Assembly: GCA_963702995.1 (NCBI GenBank)
Contig: OY969783.1
Location: forward strand, 5,208,001-5,272,000
Reading direction: 5' to 3'
DNA length: 64,000 bases
DNA from: MFD04580-c1 sp963702995
Lineage (GTDB): Bacteria > Planctomycetota > Phycisphaerae > Tepidisphaerales > Tepidisphaeraceae
Position 1 is the first letter of the stretch, and every line of letters begins with the position of its first letter. The notes beneath the pieces are model-generated. The model was not told the origin of the DNA. It ran no database searches and saw nothing but the letters and a program-made list of their open reading frames with translations. Shown here one piece after another: positions 29,045 to 37,818 of this stretch. Made by a program: the position numbers and the translations under genes.

Positions 29045-29584
29045 ATGCGATGGATCTCGTATTTCATCCTGACTTATGTCGTCGTGGCGATGCAGATCGC
29101 CCTGAAAGACTACGTCGCCATCTTCGGCGCGTCACCGAACCTGGTTCTGCTCGCGGTCGTCTTCATCGCCCTGCATGCGCCGCGGGACGCGGCGCTGCTC
29201 GGCGCGTTCATGCTCGGCCTGGCCCAGGACTTTCTGGGCCTCCACCCGCCCGGCCTTTATGCCTTTTCCTACGGCGTGGTGGGGATGCTGGTGGTGGGCC
29301 TGCAACAGGTCGTTCACCGCGAGCACCCCGTCTCGCATTTTGCCGCGACGTTGCTCGGGGGGATCATCGTCGCCGTGGTCGTCAGCCTGCACGGCTGGAT
29401 CCATCCGGCGATGAGCGCGTCGATCGAGAACGGCATCCCGCTCGCGGCCGTCCGAGACGGGGTCGGTTCGCTCTTCCTGTCGGCGGTCTACACGGCGATG
29501 CTCGCCCCGCCCGCCCTGTGGCTCCTCGGCCGCACCCGCCCACTCTTCGCCTTCCCAAATCGCCGGCCACGCGCCTGGGGTTGA
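29045..29584 (+). CDS. mreD: Rod shape-determining protein MreD
   Basis: A 179-residue protein with five predicted membrane segments (ISYFILTYVVVAMQIAL, LVLLAVVFIALHAP, GVVGMLVVGLQQV, ATLLGGIIVAVVVSLH, YTAMLAPPALWLLG). LGLAQDFLGLHPPGLYAFSY matches the D-x-x-G-P/L-G motif of MreD. It follows mreC by 21 bp and is the last gene of the mre operon. No RodA or penicillin-binding protein gene follows, unlike in many bacteria. Confidence 0.9.
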   Translation: MRWISYFILTYVVVAMQIALKDYVAIFGASPNLVLLAVVFIALHAPRDAALLGAFMLGLAQDFLGLHPPGLYAFSYGVVGMLVVGLQQVVHREHPVSHFAATLLGGIIVAVVVSLHGWIHPAMSASIENGIPLAAVRDGVGSLFLSAVYTAMLAPPALWLLGRTRPLFAFPNRRPRAWG

Positions 29585-29610
29585 GCCCGCGCGTAAACCG
29601 CCACCGAATG

Positions 29611-29640
29611 AAAAAAGGACGACCGGGGTCGCCGGTCGTC
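29611..29640 (-). terminator. Rho-independent terminator for flgM
   Basis: Read on the minus strand: stem GACGACCGG (29640-29632), loop CGACC, stem CCGGTCGTC (29626-29618), then C and a run of six T (29616-29611). It lies 33 bp after the flgM stop codon. On the + strand there is no T-run, so it probably does not end the mre transcript efficiently. Confidence 0.8.
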
Positions 29641-29672
29641 GTGGAGATCCTCACATCATCTGTGGATGGCGC

Positions 29673-29957
29673 TTACTTCAGCAGGTCGTTCAGCAGCCGA
29701 TCCGTGGCCACGTTCAGCTTGTGGTCGTCTTCATACGAGCCGTCGGCGATCTGGGACTTGATTGAAGCGACTTTGTCCGCCCGGATGTCATTGGCTTTCA
29801 GGGACTTGAGCAAATGACTGACGCCGGAGAGTTCAAGCTTGTCCGCGCCGCGGGTGGGGGTTGACGTCGGCGTGGTGGTCGCTGGGGCCACGGGGGCCGA
29901 CGTTTTTTGAATGTTCTGGGCGGGCAGGTTGCCGCCGACACCGTTAATCGAGCTCAT
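29673..29957 (-). CDS. flgM: Anti-sigma-28 factor FlgM
   Basis: A 94-residue protein started at ATG 29957, preceded by GCGGAGCAAACAG. The C-terminal part is the FlgM sigma-28-binding region: IRADKVASIKSQIADGSYEDD and VATDRLLNDLL. The N-terminal half is Thr/Pro-rich and probably disordered, as usual for FlgM, which is threaded out through the flagellar export channel. FlgM holds FliA inactive until the hook is complete, so a flagellum is implied. No other flagellar gene is in the window. Upstream is an unusually A+T-rich region that likely holds its promoter. An in-frame ATG at 30104 would add a basic, unrelated N-terminus. Confidence 0.9.
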   Translation of the reverse strand: MSSINGVGGNLPAQNIQKTSAPVAPATTTPTSTPTRGADKLELSGVSHLLKSLKANDIRADKVASIKSQIADGSYEDDHKLNVATDRLLNDLLK

Positions 29958-30313
29958 CTGTTTGCTCCGCAGTGTTGGGCCGGGCACCCGTCTGGCACGA
30001 CGCTCGGGCTCGGCATTGCCTTGATTTGGCCGGCGACTCCGTCGCCGCGGCCACGCCTCCTCCATGGAGGTCGTTAACCCTGCTATCGACGGAAGATCCG
30101 ACACAACTTAACGACCACGCAGAGCTTTGCAAAGAAACCTAAGCTCTGGCCCAATAGTCTTTTAGGTAAATCTGTGACCCTGGTCGCGCAAGTTTATCCC
30201 TTAACCCCGTCATTTTTTGCACCGATACATCTACCCTATTTTATCTATATCACCTGTTTTGACCAACCGTTAAGTCCGTTAAACGCGCCAGGGCAATTAT
30301 TATGGGACATAGG
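29958..30313. other. Gene-free, locally A+T-rich spacer upstream of flgM
   Basis: About 350 bp; the stretch 30110-30300 is markedly richer in A and T than its surroundings (for example TTATCCCTTAACCCCG, CCCTATTTTATCTATATC, TTTTGACCAACCGTTAAG). No reading frame is supportable. It precedes flgM and probably contains its promoter. I looked for sigma-28 (TAAA...GCCGATAA) and sigma-54 (GG...GC) elements and found no convincing match. Confidence 0.55.
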
Positions 30314-31626
30314 CTAGCGCACGACACTTTTGCCGAGCAGGATGCATTCGGTCAGCCGAGTTGTCATCACTTCATTGCGGTAGATCAGCGGAAGCAAAAA
30401 TCGGAAGTTTTGCTGTGGGCCGCGAAGGTACTCGCCGAGCGTGGTGCGCCAGCGCGATCGATACGGCTGCAGTGCGTCCTGCAGATGCCGCTCTTTAAGG
30501 GCTTTTCGCATCGCGTCGGCGGCGAAGATGGCCGACCAGCAGTTGGGGTAGATGTCCTCGGTGCAGGCCGAAAAGAAGCCGCCGGCCGGGCCGACCAGGA
30601 GCGTCCGGTTGGCAACACCCTCGTGGGCAAGGGCTCCGGCGAGCGGCAAATCGATCGACTCGGCCGCATCAAGCGGCAGTTCGCGGTCGTTGAGCAACCC
30701 GTGGTTGCGCAAGACCTGCGCCCAATGATTCAGCAACTGCGTCGGAGGGACGCGGCCGGCGGTGTCCATCCGTTGTTCGACGGCCAACTGCATGCCCTTC
30801 GGGCCGGGCAGAAGCCATCCCCAGCAGAGCGTATCCATTAAATTGAGGCTCATCGGCATGATCGGGCGCGAGCCCAGGTCCGCCCAGCGAATGCCCGACA
30901 GCTTCAGGAACGTGTAGCGGTGCATGACGTCACCGCCCCAGCCATCGGGGAGGCCAAGCATCTTATGCTGCGCGTCGGAGAGCATGCCGCCGACGATCAG
31001 CGCCGTAGCTCGAAGCTCGGACTTGCCGTTGAAGGTCACGTCCAGCCCGGTCTCGTCGAGGCGGCGAAGCTGCAAATCTTTCGGCTCCAGCGTCTGCACC
31101 CCTTCGGCCTCGGCCAGCCGCGCGAATTCCGCCGCGACGGCGTGGGACTGGGCGACATGTGCCAGGCCCGACTTGCTCCGGTATTCGCTCTTGGTGGCCG
31201 GGTCGTCGGATAGGAACTGCGCCCCGTAGATGGTTGTCATTTCGAGCCGCCGACGCATCGGCTCGAGCATGGGGCTTAGGGAGAAGAGGGCGGGGTTGAT
31301 CAGCACCAGCCGATCGATCGGCCGCTCATCCGGGATCACGGCGTGGGTGACACGAACCTTCCCCCCCTGCGCAAGAGGGCCGCGGCCAGATAGGCCGACG
31401 GGTGCCCACCCACCACCAGCACATCCGTCGTCGGGATCGGCTTTGCCGCCTTGACGGCGGGCTTTCGAGCCGGCTTGGCGGCCGCCGATGGGAGCGACGT
31501 TCCGGCCGGCGTCGGGGGACTGCCGACTGCCGCGCGACCGCGCGATTTGCCGTTCACGCCCGGCGGCCGCACATCCGGAGGTGGCGGCGAGGCGCCCAAT
31601 TTGGCTTTTGCGGGATTGATTTTCAC
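30314..31626 (-). CDS. FAD-dependent oxidoreductase, geranylgeranyl-reductase-like, frameshifted
   Basis: Two frames join at about 31370, in a run of seven C (+ strand); one more base restores the product, about 437 residues. The start is a GTG at 31626 (KINPAKAKLG), followed by a Pro/Ala-rich leader and the first nucleotide-binding strand TTDVLVVGGHPSAYLAAALLRRG. The usual dinucleotide GxGxxG is changed to GGHPSA. Later sections (TALIVGGMLSDAQHKMLGLP and LLVGPAGGFFSACTEDIYPNCWSAIFAADAM) match the FAD-binding C-terminal GD-like motif and helix of the halogenase/geranylgeranyl reductase superfamily. Cytoplasmic or membrane-peripheral; substrate unknown. It is divergent from the lipoprotein and HAD genes. 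Confidence 0.75.
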
Positions 31627-31874
31627 AGGTGAACCGCATCATACCCCGTAAATTGCGGGCGCGAAAGCGACATGCGCCCATTGAATTGCCCGATTTCTGA
31701 TCGCGTTCCACGTGTCGAGCGCCATCGGTCGTCACTGCCTTGCCTCGCGGATGCCGGCGCACCTCGTTCGGCTCGACAGACCCCGGCACAACCCTTGCTG
31801 GACGATTTGGTGAAGTGAGAGTCGGTTTTCAACAGGGGTTGTATCGCGCCCTTCAGGGGCCAATGGAGATCCTC

Positions 31875-31991
31875 ATGGTTCGCATCCTGATTACCGGTTT
31901 GATCCTTGTCGCGGGTGCTCTGGTGAGCACGGGCTGCCATGCTGAAGCGGGCGTCGATAAGACCGCCACCAGCCTGACGGCCCCGCGGTAA
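31875..31991 (+). CDS. 38-residue putative lipoprotein
   Basis: ATG 31875 has GGAGAT at a good distance upstream. The peptide MVRILITGLILVAGALVSTGC has a short basic end, a hydrophobic core and an LVSTGC lipobox; the Cys would be the lipidated residue 21. Only 18 residues follow (HAEAGVDKTATSLTAPR plus the Cys). Small lipoproteins of this kind (entericidin-like in size) exist, but no family is recognised. A further ATG at 31863 overlaps the ribosome binding site and is less likely. Confidence 0.6.
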   Translation: MVRILITGLILVAGALVSTGCHAEAGVDKTATSLTAPR

Positions 31992-32054
31992 ACAGCGGCA
32001 TCGGCACTGCGCGCGGCCTTGTCGCAAGGTCAGTCTCCCGATAGGTTTTGTGGT

Positions 32055-32777
32055 ATGCCTTCCTGGCCGTGCGCAGTGCTCTTTGATTTTGACGGGGTCA
32101 TCGTCAACAGCGAACCGCTCCACTTCCAGGCGTTTCAGGAAGTCCTCGCGGCCGAGAACTTTGATCTCACGGAAGAGGAGTATTTCGGCACCCTCATCGG
32201 GTTTGATGATAAAGGCGCGTTCCGCCAGGTCTACGCGAAGCGCGGCCAGCAGCTTAGTCCTAAGGTCTTCCTCTCCCTGATGGCCCACAAGAGCGAGGTG
32301 ATGATGGACCTGATCCATCGTCGCCGCCTTACCGCGTTACCGGGTGTCGAAGAATTTGTCCGCGACCTCTGGCGCCACTGTCCGCTGGCGATCTGCTCGG
32401 GCGCACTGCGCGAAGAAATTGAAGTCATACTGGAAGGCGTCTGCCTCCGCGACTGCTTCTCGATCATCGTCGCGGCCGAGGATGTGACCGTTGGCAAGCC
32501 CGACCCCAGCGGATACCTCCTGGCGATGAAGCAGCTCTCCGAGAAGACGGAGCGTCTGCGCCCGGGCAAGGACAAAGCGCTTAAGCCGGCCGACTGCCTG
32601 GTCGTCGAAGATGCGCTGTCGGTGATCCAGTCCGTCAAACAGGCTGGCTTCCCGACGCTCGCCGTCACCACCAGTTACTCCGCCGATCAGCTTAAAGGTG
32701 TGGCCGACTGGGTCGTCGCCACCCTGAAACCAGACGAGGTTCGCGCGAAGGTGAAGCCTCTCAAGCTGCCGCGCTAA
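32055..32777 (+). CDS. HAD-superfamily phosphatase (beta-phosphoglucomutase-like)
   Basis: A 240-residue HAD hydrolase. Motif I is VLFDFDGVIVNSEP (nucleophile and general-acid Asp), motif II is the Ser/Thr region around LAICSGA, and the motif III/IV region is VGKPDPSGYL with LVVEDALSVIQSV. An alpha-helical cap sits between motifs I and II (residues about 16-85). This layout is subfamily IA with a C1 cap, as in phosphoglycolate phosphatase and beta-phosphoglucomutase. The ATG at 32055 starts right before motif I; a TTG at 32019 in frame is possible. Cytoplasmic; substrate not determinable. Confidence 0.9.
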   Translation: MPSWPCAVLFDFDGVIVNSEPLHFQAFQEVLAAENFDLTEEEYFGTLIGFDDKGAFRQVYAKRGQQLSPKVFLSLMAHKSEVMMDLIHRRRLTALPGVEEFVRDLWRHCPLAICSGALREEIEVILEGVCLRDCFSIIVAAEDVTVGKPDPSGYLLAMKQLSEKTERLRPGKDKALKPADCLVVEDALSVIQSVKQAGFPTLAVTTSYSADQLKGVADWVVATLKPDEVRAKVKPLKLPR

Positions 32778-32843
32778 CCCCGCACTTGTCGCGTGGGCCG
32801 GCGCTTTTACTTTCTTCCCGCCTTGCCCTACCCTCCGCCCGCC

Positions 32844-34315
32844 ATGGCGACCGATCTCCCTTTCGATACGCTCCTGGCGGGGCGCGACGCCGTACGCGGC
32901 CGCCAGATCTCCGCGACGGAGTTGACACGCCTCACTCTCGCTCGAATCGAAGCGATCGACCCTTCCGTCCAAGCCTTCAACAGCACATTCGCCGACCGCG
33001 CGCTCGACCGTGCCAAAGCCGTCGATGCCGGCCAAGTCACCGGCCCCCTCGCGGGCGTGCCGATCGCGATCAAGGACAACCTCTGCACGCGTTTTGGGGC
33101 GACCACCTGCTCCTCGAAAATGCTGGAAAACTTCCACGCGCCGTACGACGCGACGGTCGTTCAGAAGCTGGAGGCCGCCGGGGCGATCATCATCGGCAAG
33201 ACCAACCTCGACGAGTTCGCGATGGGCAGCTCGACCGAGAACAGCGCCTTCCGAACGACGCGCAACCCCTGGGACGCGCGAAAGGTCCCCGGAGGATCGA
33301 GCGGCGGCAGTGCGGCCGCCCTCGCCGCCGGCATGTGCTGCGCCTCGATCGGCTCCGACACCGGCGGCTCGATTCGCCAGCCGGCCGCCCTTTGCGGGCT
33401 CGTCGGGTTGAAGCCGACCTACGGGCGCGTCAGCCGCTATGGGCTGGTCGCCTTCGCCAGCTCGCTCGACCAGGTGGGCCCGTTCGGATGGACCGTGGCC
33501 GATGCGGCCGCGTTGCTGAACGTTCTGAGCGGGCACGACCGCCGCGACAGTACCAGCGCCCCCCAGGCCGTCCCGGATTACCTTGCCGACCTCAATCGCC
33601 CGATCGAGAATCTTCGCATCGGCGTCGCGCGCGAGTTCGACCTCACCAGCGGCGTGGACCCGCGCGTTAAGGCCGCCTATGACGCGGCCATCCGCGCCTA
33701 TCAGGCGCTGGGCGCCGAGATCGTCCAGGTATCGCTTCCACATACCGAGTTCGGGATCGCCGCGTACTACGTGATCGCCCCGTGCGAGGCCAGCAGCAAC
33801 CTCGCTCGCTACGACGGCGTCCACTACGGCCACCGCACCAAGGCGCCGGTCAAGGATATCCTGGAGCTGTTCAGCAAGAGCCGCGCGGAGGGGTTCGGGG
33901 AGGAGGTGCAGCGGCGGATCATGATCGGCACGTACGCCCTTTCCAGCGGCTACTACGACGCCTATTACGTCCGGGCGCTGAAGGTCCGGCCCTGATCAAG
34001 CGAGATTTTGATACGGCGTTTGAATCGTGCGACGCCATCGCCTGCCCAACCAGCCCGACCCCCGCCTTCGGCATCGGTGAAAAGAGCGGCGACCCTCTTA
34101 GCATGTACCTGGCCGATGTCTTCACCGTCACCTGCAATATCGCGGGGATCGCCGGCATCAGCCTCCCGTGCGGCTTCACCGACGACGAGAAGCCGCTGCC
34201 GATCGGGCTGCAGCTCCTCGGCCCGGCCTTCGGCGAAGAGCGTTTGCTCCGCATCGCGCGGATGTACGAAGGCGCTCATGATTGGAATGAACGCAGACCT
34301 AAGTTGAGCCAATGA
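32844..34315 (+). CDS. gatA: Asp-tRNA(Asn)/Glu-tRNA(Gln) amidotransferase subunit A, frameshifted
   Basis: The glutaminase subunit of GatCAB; it releases ammonia from Gln for the transamidation of misacylated tRNA. The amidase-signature triad is visible: Lys in IAIKDNLC, Ser in GGSSGGSAAAL, and Ser in GSDTGGSIRQPA. At about 33988 the frame breaks at GTCCGGCCCTG. Adding one G gives KVRALIKRDFDTAFESCDAI, and the sequence then continues to the normal C-terminus at 34315 (490 residues in total). Because GatA is essential where no GlnRS/AsnRS exists, a genuine null is unlikely. The start ATG 32844 gives MATDLPFDTLLAGRDAVRGR; the upstream extension lacks similarity. gatC is 12 kb away. Confidence 0.9.
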
Positions 34316-34390
34316 GACGGGAAAATCCGAAGCACCAGATCGGCTACACTCAAGCGGTAGTGACCGAAGAATGCTTCGCCGGAGGATGAA

Positions 34391-34909
34391 ATGAAGGTTC
34401 AGTTTCAGGCCGATGACGTCCGCCTTGATGTGAACAAGAACGCATCCGGGCAGCTCGCCCCGTCGCTTGCTTCGGCCCGCAACGGCCTCATTCTCCTTGA
34501 GCTGACCCGGTCAGAGTTGGAGGCGATGCTTCTCGCCTTTGCCCAGGCCGGGGCGGCCGAGCAGGGGGTGAAGGTCGATTCGGTCGAACTCACGCTCTCC
34601 GCGGCCGGCGAGCGCGCCGTCCAGGCAAGCGTCCGGGTCAAGGCGAAGAAGGGGTTCATTCCCGTGACGGTGACCGTCAACGGCCGGGCGGATGTGGATG
34701 AGCGGCTCAATGCCACCGTCTCCGGCCTCACCTGCCAGGGCGAGGGGATGGTCGGCCCTATGGTCGCCGGAATGATCGGCGCCAAGCTCGCAGGCTACAA
34801 CGGCAAAGCCTTCCCGCTGGCCGGCGATGCACTAAGAACGGTTCGCCTCGGCGGGTTGAAAGTCGAAGCTGGGGACCCGCTCCGCGTCTCGGCGACGTTC
34901 AGCGGGTAG
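34391..34909 (+). CDS. Conserved-looking protein of unknown function
   Basis: 172 residues from ATG 34391, which follows GCCGGAGGATGAA. No signal peptide or membrane segment. The sequence alternates short hydrophobic strands (VDSVELTLSAAGERAVQASVRVKAKKGFIPVTVTVNGRADVDERLNATVS) with Gly-rich turns, and reads as a beta-rich or alpha/beta fold. The middle resembles lipid-binding DUF2993/LmeA-like proteins in its pattern, but not convincingly. It is followed by a ferredoxin gene; a functional link is not evident. Confidence 0.6.
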   Translation: MKVQFQADDVRLDVNKNASGQLAPSLASARNGLILLELTRSELEAMLLAFAQAGAAEQGVKVDSVELTLSAAGERAVQASVRVKAKKGFIPVTVTVNGRADVDERLNATVSGLTCQGEGMVGPMVAGMIGAKLAGYNGKAFPLAGDALRTVRLGGLKVEAGDPLRVSATFSG

Positions 34910-35034
34910 TCGTGAGCGGCCGCTAGCCGAAGGACGGTGCGGAGTCGTCAGGCGGCAGCGACCGTCGCTTCTGGCACGATCGGATCGCGCCCGGTCGTGA
35001 TTGAAACCTCGGCTTCGATCCACCGGCAAAATCT

Positions 35035-35352
35035 ATGGCGGCCGCCCCATCTTCCAGACCCACCTGCGACGACGCCCCCGGCCGCATCGTGCCCAGGGTG
35101 AATCCGAAGCGGTGCGAGAACAAGGGCCCTTGCGTCACCGCGTGCCCGTATGACGTTTTCGAGACACGGAAACTGACGTCCGACGAACGGGGAGCCCTCT
35201 CGTTCACAACACGCTTGAAGGTCTGGGTACACGGAGGCAAGCAGGCGTTTGTTGTCCGTCCGGATGCGTGTCACGCCTGCGGCTTGTGCGTCCCGGCATG
35301 CCCTGAAAACGCGATCACCTTGACGAAGGTCGCGCCCTGCGCCGACGATTGA
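35035..35352 (+). CDS. Two-cluster [4Fe-4S] ferredoxin
   Basis: A 105-residue ferredoxin. The first cluster motif is CENKGPCVTACP, with five residues between the first two cysteines instead of the usual two; the second is CHACGLCVPACP, the regular CxxCxxCxxxCP. Between them lies an insertion of about 45 residues (VFETRKLTSDERGALSF...), as in some ferredoxins from Planctomycetes and Bacteroidetes. A cytoplasmic electron carrier. The start at ATG 35035 is the first in frame. Confidence 0.88.
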   Translation: MAAAPSSRPTCDDAPGRIVPRVNPKRCENKGPCVTACPYDVFETRKLTSDERGALSFTTRLKVWVHGGKQAFVVRPDACHACGLCVPACPENAITLTKVAPCADD

Positions 35353-35430
35353 TCGGCTGGCGCTCGCGAGCCGCTGGCTTCCAGCTCGAGAAAAGGGGTC
35401 TGGAGGTGTTTTGACGTGCCTTACGAAGCA

Positions 35431-35504
35431 GGCACACTCCGTGTGCCGTCCGCCATTTTTATCGAGCGCGGCCGAAGACGGGGCCACGGCACACGGAGTG
35501 TGCC
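35431..35504. repeat. Nested palindromes forming a 19-bp inverted repeat
   Basis: GGCACACTCCGTGTGCCGT (35431-35449) is repeated in inverted orientation as ACGGCACACGGAGTGTGCC (35486-35504). Each arm alone is already a near palindrome (GGCACAC/GTGTGCC). It lies between the convergent ferredoxin and FkbM genes, and is a member of the same 17-bp palindrome family seen at 9498 and 28147. Confidence 0.7.
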
Positions 35505-35558
35505 TTCTACCGGGGCAAAGATCGGCGGCCTTCCGCAGCGAAATACCTTCTGACCCCT

Positions 35559-36458
35559 TTACGGGTTGCGGAGCAGGTGCTGGAGGCGGGCGGCGGCCGG
35601 GGTTGCGAACTGGCGGGGGTAGAAGATGTAGTTCAGGTCCTTTGCGGCGGGGTCGGGGATGATGGATTGTGCTGTCACGGGGCCATCGGAGCGGACCCAC
35701 GCGAAGGCGTAGTCGAGTTCTTTGAACATCCGGGTGAGGCGGGGGATATCGGCTCCGGCGAGGACCTCGATCAGCAGTGTCGGGCGATCGCGGCGGATCG
35801 TGTCGAACATGCCGGCGAGGACGTCCGGCTCGGTCGATTCGGTGTCGATTTTCAGCAAGTCCACACGGGGGATGTTCTGTTCCCGCACGAAATCATCGAG
35901 CCGCACCGCCGGGACATCAATGCGGGTGCGGTTGGGGCGATGCTCGCCATTCGTGCTCGTGTCCGAATCGAACGGGTCCTTCGGCAAATAGAGCGGTAAG
36001 GTGCCGGCCGTGTCCCCGACCGCCGCCGACACCACCTGGGCCCGCAGGCCGGGGTTGATCGACGCGAGCCGGCGGCATTTCTCCGCCAGCATCGGGACGG
36101 CTTCAAAGACCCAGGCGCGGTTCCCGGCTCGGGCGGCGGCCGCCAGAAGGCCGAAGTAGCCCAGATACGCCCCGACGTCAAAGATGACCTCCGAAACGCC
36201 CGCCAGTTCATAGAACAGGCGGACCGATGACCGCTCGTACCCATCCCAACCATCGTACTTGAGGAACTTGCTGCAGATATCGCGCTGGGGCTCCCACTGA
36301 ATCTCCGCGCCGTTGGGGAGCTTGATCACGAACGGATCAACCAGGGGAAGCTTCCGGTCGAAGCGGGCGTACGCCTCGGGCGCCATCACAAGGCGGCCGG
36401 CCGCCCGGGCCGTATGATTGACGGCTCGATTGCTCAGGATCTGTCGAAGCAGCGACAC
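35559..36458 (-). CDS. FkbM-family methyltransferase
   Basis: A 299-residue SAM-dependent methyltransferase. VIFDVGAYLGYFGLLAAAA is motif I, WVFEAVP is the acidic strand-2 end that binds the ribose, and VDLLKIDTESTEPDVLAGM is the FkbM-typical late motif. Family members O-methylate sugars or polyketides; in planctomycetes they are frequent among exopolysaccharide genes. Upstream on the same strand is a Gfo/Idh dehydrogenase gene and downstream a convergent ferredoxin; a role in sugar or polysaccharide modification is inferred. Confidence 0.9.
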   Translation of the reverse strand: MSLLRQILSNRAVNHTARAAGRLVMAPEAYARFDRKLPLVDPFVIKLPNGAEIQWEPQRDICSKFLKYDGWDGYERSSVRLFYELAGVSEVIFDVGAYLGYFGLLAAAARAGNRAWVFEAVPMLAEKCRRLASINPGLRAQVVSAAVGDTAGTLPLYLPKDPFDSDTSTNGEHRPNRTRIDVPAVRLDDFVREQNIPRVDLLKIDTESTEPDVLAGMFDTIRRDRPTLLIEVLAGADIPRLTRMFKELDYAFAWVRSDGPVTAQSIIPDPAAKDLNYIFYPRQFATPAAARLQHLLRNP

Positions 36459-36535
36459 TCGGTCCTCCAGTTCAGATGCCTTGATCGAGGCGCGGGCGCC
36501 GCCAGTGCGACAACGGTGCGACGCCGATTTGCTGG

Positions 36536-37543
36536 TCAGAGGTGCGCCACCTGCCCACTGTCAACACTCCGCTTTTCGGCTTCGATGATCTCAAGCCCCG
36601 CCACCGCATCCTCGGCCGTGACACGCGTCGGTTTGACCCCGCGGGTAACGCAGTCGATGAAGTACCGCATCTCACCGACGTAGCCGTCGTCGGTCGAGAC
36701 GTCTACCGATTGCTGCTTCCCCTCCGCGAAGAGACTCAGCGCCGGTTTGCGGCCGATGTCGAAGTCGGCGGTCGCGCGCTCAAAGTTCACCGTGTACCGC
36801 ATCGAAAACCCAAAGCCGTCCGCCATCACCCACGACCCCTCGGCCGCGATCACCCGGTCGTCGCCATAGAGGTACTGCGTGGAGATGTGGTCGATCTCCG
36901 ATGTCGCCTTGCGATATCCGCGGCTGAAGACCGCCCGCGGCTTGCCAAAGACGTGATAGACAAAGTCGGTGTCGTGGACGTGCAGGTCGAGCAGCGCGCC
37001 GCCGGATAGCTCTCCGTTGCGGAACCACCCCTGGGGCAAGGTGCTCAGGCGGCGGAAGGTCGCCGATCTCACGCGGCCGTACCTCTCGTCAACCACCGCA
37101 TCCTTGAGCCACTCCCATTCGGGCCAGAACCGCATGCACATCGCGGGCATGAAAAACCCCGTGGCCGACGCCGCCGCCGCGGCGATGGTTCGCGCCTGGT
37201 CGATCGTTCGGGCCATCGGCTTTTCGCACAGCACGTGCTTGCCGGCCGCCAGGGCCTGCGGGACCAGGTCCACATGGGCGGGCGTCGGCAGGCAGATATC
37301 GACGATGTCCACGTCGGCGTTGTTGATCAGCTCGCGTGGGTCGGTGGTCCCTTTGATCCGGTCCATCGGCAGCGATTGGGTCCCGCCGGAGCCGATGTTG
37401 CTCCACCCGCCCGACAGATCGCCGGCCGCCCGACGCGGGTCGGCGTCGCACACCGCTACGACCCGCGCTTCGGGGAGCTTGGCATAGGTGTCATAGTGCA
37501 TCCGTCCCATAAACCCCAGGCCGATGATCCCGATGTTTGCCAC
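36536..37543 (-). CDS. Gfo/Idh/MocA-family NAD(P)-dependent oxidoreductase
   Basis: 335 residues when started at GTG 37543, which has AGAGGT about 6 bp upstream and begins at the Rossmann strand (MANIGIIGLGFMGRMHYD). A longer frame from ATG 37615 would add 24 unrelated residues. GLGFMG is the dinucleotide motif, and EKPMAR (in CEKPMARTID) contains the family EKP motif. The C-terminal part is the beta-sheet substrate domain. Members oxidise or reduce sugars and inositols; the substrate is unknown. It is probably co-transcribed with the FkbM gene downstream (77-bp gap). Confidence 0.9.
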   Translation of the reverse strand: MANIGIIGLGFMGRMHYDTYAKLPEARVVAVCDADPRRAAGDLSGGWSNIGSGGTQSLPMDRIKGTTDPRELINNADVDIVDICLPTPAHVDLVPQALAAGKHVLCEKPMARTIDQARTIAAAAASATGFFMPAMCMRFWPEWEWLKDAVVDERYGRVRSATFRRLSTLPQGWFRNGELSGGALLDLHVHDTDFVYHVFGKPRAVFSRGYRKATSEIDHISTQYLYGDDRVIAAEGSWVMADGFGFSMRYTVNFERATADFDIGRKPALSLFAEGKQQSVDVSTDDGYVGEMRYFIDCVTRGVKPTRVTAEDAVAGLEIIEAEKRSVDSGQVAHL

Positions 37544-37818
37544 ATTGCACCTCTGCCGGACAGAACGTTGCCACTCGACCGGGCTCGCCGCGATTTGACC
37601 GTTCAGGGCGATCATAAACGTCGTGCCGCCGAGGCGATAGAGGCCTCACCATCCACCTCGCGGCCCGCCGGGACGTTGCGTTATTTTGGGATCCCGCCGC
37701 AGGCCTCGCCCCATCCCGTCCGATAGACCTGAAGAGCAGCAAGGATTAGGCGTGGCAATCCGTTCCCGCGTTCGGTTATGCAGTCGCTGTCCAACAGCGT
37801 CTGTCCGCGCACCTTTGT

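Noticed and set aside
29618..29640. Terminator for the mreBCD operon
   Set aside because: On the + strand no T-run follows the stem; the T-run is on the minus strand, so it belongs to flgM.
30110..30300. Structured RNA or riboswitch in the A+T-rich region
   Set aside because: No stable stem set or known motif could be seen; only base composition stands out.
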